Part shown: in pieces, positions 1 through 5,611 of the stretch
Layout: the number at the start of each line of letters is the position of its first letter
How positions within the stretch are numbered: the stretch's first letter is position 1
Source of the DNA: HGM05190 sp964394205
Lineage (GTDB): Bacteria > Bacteroidota > Bacteroidia > Bacteroidales > Muribaculaceae
Assembly (NCBI GenBank): GCA_964394205.1
Contig: CAYMVS010000089.1
Coordinates: 1 to 5,728, forward strand
Direction: 5' to 3'
Length of the DNA: 5,728 nt
Position numbers and translations under genes: made by a program
Notes under the pieces: generated by a model
Databases searched by the model: none
Told to the model about the DNA's origin: nothing
What the model saw: only the letters and a program-made list of their open reading frames with translations

Positions 1-607
1 TCATACCGATTACAGTACCGAGAAGACCGACGAGTGTACCGAGAGTGGTGAGGGTAGCCACGATGGGGAGGTTCTGCTGGAGGGCAGGCATCTCAAGGGC
101 GGTAGCCTCTTCAACCTCTTTCTGGAGGGTGGTGATTTTCTGCTCTTTAGAAAGAACGGTGTTGGCGTCCATCTCCTCATAGCGAACGAGGGCAGCGGCA
201 ACTACAGCGGCAACTGAACCTTTCTGTTTTGCGCAGAGTGCTTTGGCACCGGCGATGTCGTTTTTGGCGAGGCAAGATTTCACACCGGCAACAAACTTGT
301 CGATAGCTCCTTTACCTTTGGCGCTTGAGAGGGCGATCCAACGCTCAACTGACAGAACGATAACGGTAAGGAAGAGAGTCTGAAGAATAGGCACGATAAC
401 GCCACCCATGTAAATTGTACCCCAGATGTCTTTGGGATGACCTTCCTCAAAGTGCATTTCGTGGCCGAACCAGAAGATGAACAGACACACAGCAACAATA
501 AAGCAGGCAACGATTACCCAGAAGGCATTCTTGATACCGGCAACTTTGTTACCTTTAGGAGCGGCAGCCTTGGCGGGAGCCGGAGCTACATTCTTTTTAG
601 TTTCCAT
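1..607 (-). CDS. exbB: ExbB/TolQ/MotA family proton channel subunit, C-terminus beyond the window
   Basis: Inner-membrane channel subunit that, with ExbD and TonB, uses the proton motive force to energise outer-membrane receptors. The frame is open for 202 codons from the ATG at 607-605 and runs off the window edge. A short Ala/Pro/Lys-rich cytoplasmic tail (residues 1-27) is followed by a hydrophobic segment at about 28-47, a second at about 66-87 ending in VERW, and a soluble helical region at about 95-178 rich in Lys, Glu and Ala. The start of a third membrane segment at about 180-202 ends in GLLGTVIGM, the signature of the ExbB/TolQ/MotA family. No start further upstream looks better, and no Shine-Dalgarno is seen, as usual in Bacteroidetes. 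Codon choice (GTT, GGT, AAA, GCC, ATC) looks more biased than in the neighbours, which would fit high expression. In this phylum exbD genes usually follow, but here they would lie outside the window. ExbB is favoured over TolQ or MotA by general resemblance to Bacteroidetes ExbB proteins. Confidence 0.9.
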   Translation of the reverse strand, partial: METKKNVAPAPAKAAAPKGNKVAGIKNAFWVIVACFIVAVCLFIFWFGHEMHFEEGHPKDIWGTIYMGGVIVPILQTLFLTVIVLSVERWIALSSAKGKGAIDKFVAGVKSCLAKNDIAGAKALCAKQKGSVAAVVAAALVRYEEMDANTVLSKEQKITTLQKEVEEATALEMPALQQNLPIVATLTTLGTLVGLLGTVIGM

Positions 608-623
608 ACTGAAAAAATGATAC

Positions 624-665
624 TTTAAAAGATTGATTTAAAAGATTTATTAATTGAGTTAATTG
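624..665. repeat. Two back-to-back short tandem repeats in the exbB 5' leader
   Basis: A 13-bp unit occurs twice in tandem: TTTAAAAGATTGA at 624-636 and TTTAAAAGATTTA at 637-649, differing at one base. It is followed directly by TTAATTG at 650-656 and again at 659-665, a 9-bp period. Together they fill most of the space between the possible leader ORF and the exbB ATG at 607. Being AT-rich and unstructured they could act as a translation-enhancing leader or a protein-binding site. They could also be chance low-complexity sequence. Confidence 0.55.
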
Positions 666-859
666 TAATCGGTCTGAATTGCTGATGGTCGGCTGGTCAG
701 GTTGCTTTTGTCAAAACGGTGGCCATGCTGCTGCCTGTGGTTGCCGCGGGTGTCTCCGGGTGGCTCTGCCGCCTCAACCCGGCGTGGATCGGTGGTTGCT
801 TCATGGTCATGATTTTTTAGTTTGTCGTTGCCGTGAAGACATTCCACGGCCTTATTCAT
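659..859 (-). CDS. Possible small histidine-rich leader protein upstream of exbB, 66 residues
   Basis: I do not recognise this protein. It is an uninterrupted 66-codon frame whose ATG (859-857) lies 8 nt past the -7 box of the only good promoter upstream of exbB, and whose TAA ends 51 nt before the exbB ATG. The product would be hydrophilic and highly charged, with six histidines (residues 9, 17, 19, 41, 45, 47), including NHDHE and HRQQHGHR clusters, one cysteine (residue 7), and no signal peptide or membrane segment. In favour: the promoter-to-ATG geometry matches that of dnaG in this same window, and the composition changes from AT-rich to GC-rich inside the ORF. Against: an ORF of this length arises easily by chance in GC-rich DNA, an ORF of similar length exists on the opposite strand, and no known family is apparent. 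It may simply be the untranslated or structured leader of exbB mRNA. Confidence 0.3.
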   Translation of the reverse strand: MNKAVECLHGNDKLKNHDHEATTDPRRVEAAEPPGDTRGNHRQQHGHRFDKSNLTSRPSAIQTDYN

Positions 860-878
860 AATTATTGCAAAATTATGA
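856..878. promoter_or_regulatory. Operator-like 23-bp dyad over the exbB-leader promoter
   Basis: TCATAATT (856-863) and AATTATGA (871-878) are perfect 8-bp inverted arms separated by 7 nt. The dyad covers the whole -7 box (868-875), the predicted transcription start and the ATG of the possible leader ORF, where a repressor would block initiation. The AT-rich TCATAAT and ATTATGA ends resemble half-sites bound by Fur-family proteins, and such a protein is encoded just upstream, but the spacing is not the classical 7-1-7. AT-rich inverted repeats also occur by chance. Confidence 0.4.
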
Positions 879-898
879 CTTCTTTTTAAACTTGCAAA
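868..898 (-). promoter_or_regulatory. Bacteroidetes-type promoter for the exbB transcript
   Basis: Read on the minus strand, TTTG (898-895) is followed after 19 nt by TAATTTTG (875-868). This matches the Bacteroidetes primary sigma-factor consensus of TTTG, 19-21 nt, TAnnTTTG. Transcription should begin around 862-865, giving exbB a leader of roughly 255 nt. No equally good -7 box was seen nearer to exbB. Confidence 0.65.
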
Positions 899-995
899 AT
901 TTTGAGGGCCATTTTTGCAAAAAGTTATCTTCAGCGAGGTGAAATTGTGACCGGATTGTTTCTAAATTATGTTTTTCAACAGAAGAATGTCGCGC

Positions 996-1430
996 TCACT
1001 TTGTCTTGATTTTGGCCGAGCAGCGGTCGCAGATTCCCTTGATGACATAATTGGCGGTGCGCGCCTCAAAGCCCTCGGGCAGCGGCATTGGCGGGACGGC
1101 GACGCTGGTCAGGCAGATGGTGCGCCCACACTCGAGACAATGGAAGTGGGGGTGAAGGTCGCTGTGGTTGTCGTCGTCACCGCTGTGGCGGCACAACTCA
1201 TATTTTGTTGACCCTGACCCGTCGTCAATCACGTGAACGATCCCCGCCGAGGTGAAGGCTGTGAGGGTGCGTGAAATCGACGAGCGGTCGACGGTCTCGA
1301 GTGCCATCTCGATGTCGAGTGCCGAGACGGGGCGCGTCGACTCTTCGAGCAGCCTGAGGGTGAGCCGACGCACGGGTGAGGGCCTTAGCGATGCCTCGCC
1401 GAGCAGATGGTCTATCAGATCGTTATTCAT
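996..1430 (-). CDS. Fur-family metal-responsive transcriptional regulator
   Basis: A 144-residue cytoplasmic DNA-binding protein of normal Fur-family length. Residues 1-75 form the winged helix, with the recognition region around SSISRTL (50-56). Residues 76-144 form the dimerisation and metal-binding domain. Two CxxC pairs, C98/C101 in HCLECG and C134/C137 in CDRC, fit the structural zinc site. H89, H93, H95 and H97, with the acidic stretch D85-D87, are candidate ligands for the regulatory metal. Which metal it senses (Fur, Zur or PerR type) cannot be told from the sequence, so no symbol is given. The usual TVYR(N/T)L recognition segment has Ser where most Fur proteins have Tyr; I believe this variant is common among Bacteroidetes relatives. 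The ATG at 1430 follows the stop of the phosphoesterase gene by 13 nt, so the two are probably co-transcribed. A 7-of-8 match to a -7 box at 1446-1439 may give it extra transcription of its own. Confidence 0.9.
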   Translation of the reverse strand: MNNDLIDHLLGEASLRPSPVRRLTLRLLEESTRPVSALDIEMALETVDRSSISRTLTAFTSAGIVHVIDDGSGSTKYELCRHSGDDDNHSDLHPHFHCLECGRTICLTSVAVPPMPLPEGFEARTANYVIKGICDRCSAKIKTK

Positions 1431-1438
1431 CTTATTGT

Positions 1439-1446
1439 CAATATTA
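1439..1446 (-). promoter_or_regulatory. Weak candidate internal promoter for the Fur-family gene
   Basis: The minus strand reads TAATATTG, seven of eight bases of TAnnTTTG, and its TAA is the stop codon of the upstream phosphoesterase gene. It lies 8 nt before the ATG of the Fur-family gene, the same distance as for dnaG and the small leader ORF. No TTTG is found at the -33 position, so it may be coincidence. Confidence 0.25.
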
Positions 1447-3306
1447 TCGCTCTTTGGAAATGCGCCATACCGTACCCTCGATTAAAGAGAGATAGAGGTC
1501 GCCGGTTGTCGGGTCGATGTCGATGCCGTTGACCTCTGAGCAGCCCACACGCACCCGCCACACGACCTGCCGCGTGGTCGGGTCGACGGCTGTCAGCCAA
1601 CCGCGGCGCGAGCCGGTGAGGACGATGCCTGTCGAGGGGTCAACGGCGACGGCACACGGGGCGTGGTCATACCCGATGCCCAGTTTGACGATCCACCGCC
1701 GGTCCCAACTCGGGCCGGTGATGTCGACGGCAATAAGCTCGCCGTCCATCGTTTTGGCGTAGGCCGTTGTGCCGTCGGGACTTACGCCGAGGCTCTCGCG
1801 GTATTTGACCGAGTTGTCGCGCCAAATTGTTTTGCCCGTCTTGCGGTCAATGGCGGTCATGTAACGGTCGGGCGCGACGATAACAACGCGGTCGTCAAGC
1901 AGGATGGGAACGACATTGCCGGGGCTGAACAGATTGACATCCTTGCCGTTGTTCCAGTGCCAGTTGAGCTGTCCCGTCTTTGCGTCGACACAATAGAGAT
2001 TGGTGTCCCAGGCACCAAACACGAGATCCTTGCCGTCACAGGCGGGAGTCGCCTGGCAGTAGTTACCTATCAGGCTGTCCAATTGCCATTTGATCGAGCG
2101 CGTGGCAGGGTCGATGGCGGTCATTGCCTTCATGCCGCCTTGATAATATGTGTCGTCGGTCACGATCCCGTCGGCTACGATGGGGAGACGATTGGTCTCG
2201 ATCGCCCCGAGATTGCGCCCGGTGGCGGGGTCAAGCATGATGATGCCGTGGTCGACGGTGGGTACAAACAGGGTGCCGGCGGCAAGCGTCGGGCGGCCAA
2301 ACAGCGAGAGCTTGCCGTCGATATGTTGCCATGCAAGTTGATTTGTCGTTTTGTCAATGGCGCGGACGTCGCCTGTCGAGGTGGTGAAATAGATGTTGGC
2401 GGCATCGGCAGCTGTGCGGCTGAAGATCGAGGCGCTGTCGGTCCACACCCGGTTTATTTTCCAGTCCCCCTTATCATACTGCTCGGGGACAGGGATAGTC
2501 TCTTCAACGAAAACCCGATTTTTCCCGCCGTCAAATGTATAGCGCACGTTTTGTGACGACCCGTCGGCCGACATCTCGCTGACGGTCACCTTATCGCCGT
2601 CAATGTCAAATATCGCGAAGCCAAACCGCGGCTCGTGGCCATTTTTCATCTCGAGGGCCCGCACGGTGATGCATGGAAGAACCATTCCCTCCGACCGATA
2701 TTTCTGCCACTGATGATAATGGCCGTTTACATGGAATATCACCGGAAAGCGGGCCAGCAGCTGGGCATAGTCGGAGGCGTTGTCAAGGTCGTCATTGATA
2801 GGGTAATGGTTAAAGCTGACCACCCTCATCCCCGGGACGAGCGACTTTTCAAGGGTCTTGTTGAGCCAATGGAGGTCTTCCTGTTTTATGTGGCCGTCGC
2901 CCATCTTCATGTAGGGGCCGCAGTTGATGCCCACGACGAGCAGCGAGTCGTCGGGCAGCGTGCAGGCAAACCGGTCGTTGCCCCACAGGGTGGGGAACGT
3001 CTTGCCGGCGCTCTGTGACCATGTGTTCTCATGATTGCCCGGCAGCACGCAGAGGGGCTTATTGATTTGGTCGAGGATGCTTTTGACGTGGAGCAATTGC
3101 TCGTCGCTCCCCTCATTGGTCAGGTCGCCGTCGACCACCACCAGGTCAACGCCGTCAAGCGAGTTGACTGTAGCCACGGCAACACGCAGGGCGCTGTCAC
3201 ACGGGTTGCCGGGGGTGACATGGATATCGCTGAAGACCACCAGGCGGGTTGCTGTCGATGTGATGGCGATGACCGAGACGGCCAATGTGAGCAGAAATTT
3301 TTTCAT
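1444..3306 (-). CDS. Secreted calcineurin-like metallophosphoesterase with a C-terminal beta-propeller
   Basis: A 620-residue exported protein. Residues 1-19 are a classical signal peptide (MKK, hydrophobic core, likely cut after A19) with no lipobox cysteine, so it should be periplasmic or outside the cell. Residues 20-270 are a calcineurin-like phosphoesterase with all the usual metal motifs: SDIH (D27, H29), GDLTNEG (D61), GNHE (N91, H92), NHYP (H167) and NGHYH (H196, H198). The active site thus looks intact, with two divalent metals expected. From about 285 to the end are blades of PQQ/BamB-like type, each with a strand ending such as AIDPATRSIKW, VDAKTGQLNW, AIDRKTGKTIW or VDPTTRQVVW; six or seven blades are likely. 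Nothing shows that PQQ itself is bound. The substrate is unknown; phosphodiesters or phosphomonoesters are possible, and the propeller may bind a partner or ligand. It is the first gene of a probable operon with the Fur-family regulator. Confidence 0.92.
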   Translation of the reverse strand: MKKFLLTLAVSVIAITSTATRLVVFSDIHVTPGNPCDSALRVAVATVNSLDGVDLVVVDGDLTNEGSDEQLLHVKSILDQINKPLCVLPGNHENTWSQSAGKTFPTLWGNDRFACTLPDDSLLVVGINCGPYMKMGDGHIKQEDLHWLNKTLEKSLVPGMRVVSFNHYPINDDLDNASDYAQLLARFPVIFHVNGHYHQWQKYRSEGMVLPCITVRALEMKNGHEPRFGFAIFDIDGDKVTVSEMSADGSSQNVRYTFDGGKNRVFVEETIPVPEQYDKGDWKINRVWTDSASIFSRTAADAANIYFTTSTGDVRAIDKTTNQLAWQHIDGKLSLFGRPTLAAGTLFVPTVDHGIIMLDPATGRNLGAIETNRLPIVADGIVTDDTYYQGGMKAMTAIDPATRSIKWQLDSLIGNYCQATPACDGKDLVFGAWDTNLYCVDAKTGQLNWHWNNGKDVNLFSPGNVVPILLDDRVVIVAPDRYMTAIDRKTGKTIWRDNSVKYRESLGVSPDGTTAYAKTMDGELIAVDITGPSWDRRWIVKLGIGYDHAPCAVAVDPSTGIVLTGSRRGWLTAVDPTTRQVVWRVRVGCSEVNGIDIDPTTGDLYLSLIEGTVWRISKER

Positions 3307-3332
3307 GGTTTTTAAGATTTGCTAAGTAATGT

Positions 3333-3340
3333 CAAAGGTA
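3333..3340 (-). promoter_or_regulatory. -7 box of the promoter for the phosphoesterase operon
   Basis: The minus strand reads TACCTTTG, a full match to TAnnTTTG, leaving a leader of about 22 nt before the ATG at 3306. No TTTG is found 19-21 nt upstream; the nearest one (3354-3351) is only 10 nt away, so the -33 element is weak or absent. Confidence 0.5.
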
Positions 3341-3363
3341 AGAACTTTTTCAAAGAAAATTGC

Positions 3364-3371
3364 TAATTTTG
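3364..3371 (+). promoter_or_regulatory. -7 box of the dnaG promoter within a 6-bp-arm dyad
   Basis: TAATTTTG is a full match to TAnnTTTG and lies 8 nt before the preferred dnaG ATG, so the mRNA leader would be only about 4-6 nt. It sits in an inverted repeat, AATTGC (3358-3363) and GCAATT (3371-3376), with a 7-nt centre. No TTTG is found at -33. The box lies inside the longer ORF that starts at 3329, which argues against that upstream start. If dnaG is instead transcribed from further left, this site is coincidental. Confidence 0.45.
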
Positions 3372-3379
3372 CAATTGAA

Positions 3380-5611
3380 ATGAAAAAAATTGACCGAGCG
3401 ACCGTCCAGCGTATCCTTGACGCGGCCGATATAGTGGAGGTGGTGAGCGACTTTGTCTCGTTGAGACGTCGCGGAGCCAACTATATCGGGTTGTGCCCGT
3501 TTCACAACGAGCGCACCCCCTCGTTTTCGGTGTCGCGCGCCAAGGGCATCTGCAAGTGTTTCAGTTGCGGCAAGGGGGGCAGCCCGGTTAATTTCCTGAT
3601 GGAGCTCGAGAGCATGACCTATCAGGAGGCCTTGCGTTATCTCGCCAAGAAGTATAACATCGAGATTCAGGAGCATGAGATGACCCAGGCCGAGCTTGAG
3701 GCCGAGACCGAGCGCGAGAGCATGCTCGCTGTCAACCAGATGGCTATGGAACATTTTGCCCATAACCTTGTCGACACCGCCGATGGCCGCACGATAGGGC
3801 TGGCCTACTTTCGCGAGCGCGGCATCAGCGACGCGATGATCAAGCGTTTCCGTCTCGGGTATGCTCTTGACAACAATGACGATCTCTACACGACGGCCTT
3901 GCGTCGCGGTTTCAAGGAGGAATATCTGCTCAAAACAGGTCTGTGCAGCCGCAACAACATAGGCAAGATCTACGACCGTTTCCGCGGTCGTGTCATCTAC
4001 CCGGTGCTGTCGGTGTCGGGAAAGGTGGTCGCTTTTGGCGGGCGCACCCTGCGCTCGGACAAGACGATGGCCAAATATGTCAACTCGCCCGAGTCGATCA
4101 TCTACTCCAAGCGCCGCGAGCTCTACGGTCTTTACCATGCCCGGCAGGCCATCGTGAAGCAGGGTAAGTGCATCCTTGTGGAGGGGTATATGGATGTGAT
4201 ATCGATGCACCAGGCAGGTGTCGAGAATGTGGTTGCCTCGAGCGGAACCTCACTCACGGCCGAGCAGGTGAGACTCATCCACCGTTTCACCGACAAGATT
4301 ACGGTGATCTATGATGCCGACTCGGCCGGCGTCAAGGCCTCGTTGCGCAGCATCGACATGCTGCTGCTCGAGGGGATGAATGTCAAGGTGCTCAGTCTGC
4401 CCGAGGGTGAAGACCCCGACTCGTTTGCCCAAAGCCACTCGTCGAGCGAGGTCGAGGCGTTTATAGAGCAAAACGAGATAGACTTCATCAGGTTCAAGAT
4501 AAAGACATTGATGCACGGCGGCGAGAATGACCCGATGCAACGCGCCCGTGTGACTCAAGATATCATCAAGTCGATCTCGCTGGTGACCGACAGTGTGCAG
4601 CGCAACGTCTACATCACCGACTGCTCGCGCCTTTTGGGTATCGACGACAAGGTGTTATCGCTGCAAGTCAGCAAGTTGGGGCATGAGCATGCCCTGAAAC
4701 TGCGTCAAGACGAGCAGCGCTCGCGCGAGATGCAGCGGCTGCCCGATGATAATCAGCCACAACCGGCAGTGGGGCAGCATGGAGCCGCCGCGCCACCGGC
4801 AGCGACCCCCGAGACGGTCGACCCCGCGATACTTGCCATGAGCCGGGCGGCCTCGATGACCCAGACCGAGCGCGACACAAAGTTCATGCAACCGCTTGAG
4901 CGGGAGCTGATAAGACTCATCATGAGATATGCCATGGTCCATATCGCCGACAGCGAGGATGATCAGGGGCGCGTTGTGCCCGTCACGGTGTTTGAATACA
5001 TCAAGATGGAGCTTGACAATGATGAGATCGCTCTCAAGACACCTCTTTACGCCCGGGTTTTGGACGAGGTGGAGAGGATTCACAGCGAGAGTTGGGAGGC
5101 CGATTGCCAGAACTACGAGAGGCAGCTTGAGGCCGAGATGAAGCAGCAGCGGGCCGAGGGTATAGCCCGTATAGCCGCGATGGATCTCGACCTGGGGCAG
5201 ATAGAGGCGCGCGAGCAGGCGCTTGCCTCGGAGTTGATGCAGACTCTTGAACAGAAACGCCGGCAGTTTGCCACCAACTATGTCGAGCGCATATTGGCGT
5301 CGTTGCCCGACGATGAGATGAGGCGGCTCACCACCGACCTTGTCAGCGACAAGCATCAGCTGAGCAAAGTGCACACCAAATACACAAAAATCGCCACCGA
5401 GGCCGACCGCCTCGGCGAGGTCGTCCCCAGGGCGATCTATGAGTTGAAAGCCGGCATTGTGGAGTGTGAGATACGCCACGTGCGCGACACAATCAAAGGG
5501 ACAACCGACATGGGGCAGATACGGTCATTGATGGGGCGTATCATGGAGCTTGACCAGGTAAAGCGCGAGCTCGCCCACTATCTCGGCGAGCGCATCATCG
5601 TGCCCCGGTGA
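3380..5611 (+). CDS. dnaG: DNA primase DnaG
   Basis: Makes the RNA primers for chromosome replication, working with the DnaB helicase at the fork. The 743-residue protein has the standard order. The zinc-binding domain has CPFH (C39, H42) and CFSC (C60, C63) as ligands. The polymerase N-terminal subdomain spans about 120-255, with the ERGIS...RFRLGYA segment near 146-165 and RFRGRVIYP near 200-208. The Toprim catalytic core has EGYMD (E268, D272) and YDAD (D312, D314). All catalytic acids are present. A Pro/Ala/Gln-rich linker at about 454-482 leads to a long helical C-terminal region with a strongly charged coiled-coil-like part near 570-640, expected to include the helicase-binding part. 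E. coli DnaG has 581 residues, so this one is much longer. An in-frame ATG at 3329 would add 17 residues, but IDRATVQRILDAADIVEVV matches the usual start of Bacteroidetes DnaG and the likely promoter lies between the two ATGs, so 3380 is preferred. Confidence 0.96.
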   Translation: MKKIDRATVQRILDAADIVEVVSDFVSLRRRGANYIGLCPFHNERTPSFSVSRAKGICKCFSCGKGGSPVNFLMELESMTYQEALRYLAKKYNIEIQEHEMTQAELEAETERESMLAVNQMAMEHFAHNLVDTADGRTIGLAYFRERGISDAMIKRFRLGYALDNNDDLYTTALRRGFKEEYLLKTGLCSRNNIGKIYDRFRGRVIYPVLSVSGKVVAFGGRTLRSDKTMAKYVNSPESIIYSKRRELYGLYHARQAIVKQGKCILVEGYMDVISMHQAGVENVVASSGTSLTAEQVRLIHRFTDKITVIYDADSAGVKASLRSIDMLLLEGMNVKVLSLPEGEDPDSFAQSHSSSEVEAFIEQNEIDFIRFKIKTLMHGGENDPMQRARVTQDIIKSISLVTDSVQRNVYITDCSRLLGIDDKVLSLQVSKLGHEHALKLRQDEQRSREMQRLPDDNQPQPAVGQHGAAAPPAATPETVDPAILAMSRAASMTQTERDTKFMQPLERELIRLIMRYAMVHIADSEDDQGRVVPVTVFEYIKMELDNDEIALKTPLYARVLDEVERIHSESWEADCQNYERQLEAEMKQQRAEGIARIAAMDLDLGQIEAREQALASELMQTLEQKRRQFATNYVERILASLPDDEMRRLTTDLVSDKHQLSKVHTKYTKIATEADRLGEVVPRAIYELKAGIVECEIRHVRDTIKGTTDMGQIRSLMGRIMELDQVKRELAHYLGERIIVPR

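Larger units (their letters stand above)
608..995. other. Intergenic region between exbB and the Fur-family gene
   Basis: This stretch has no confidently assigned gene. Its two ends (about 608-670 and 850-985) are AT-rich, while about 690-840 is GC-rich like the coding DNA around it. It holds a minus-strand promoter (868-898) with a dyad over its -7 box (856-878), a possible 66-codon leader ORF (659-859), short tandem repeats (624-665), and two further palindromes: CAAAATTTTG at 895-904 and TTTTTGCAAAAA at 912-923. No GC-rich hairpin followed by a T-run was found after the Fur-family stop codon at 996, so I cannot place a terminator for that operon. Confidence 0.7.

Noticed and set aside
679..861. 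A 60-codon plus-strand ORF in the exbB leader region
   Set aside because: No plus-strand promoter was found before it, its Gly/Cys/Trp-rich product looks unlike a protein, and it lies opposite a better-supported candidate.
1663..2556. A 297-codon plus-strand ORF opposite the phosphoesterase gene
   Set aside because: It lies wholly antisense to a gene with clear catalytic motifs, and its product has no recognisable domain. Long shadow ORFs are expected opposite GC-rich genes.
3329..3379. A 17-residue N-terminal extension of DnaG from the ATG at 3329
   Set aside because: The conserved DnaG N-terminus begins just after the ATG at 3380, and a full -7 box lies within the extension.
3350..4210. 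A 286-codon minus-strand ORF opposite dnaG
   Set aside because: It is antisense to the zinc-binding and catalytic regions of DnaG, with no family-like sequence of its own.
4655..5479. A 274-codon minus-strand ORF opposite the dnaG C-terminal region
   Set aside because: It is antisense to dnaG, and its Leu/Gly/His-rich composition is what reverse reading of this codon usage gives.
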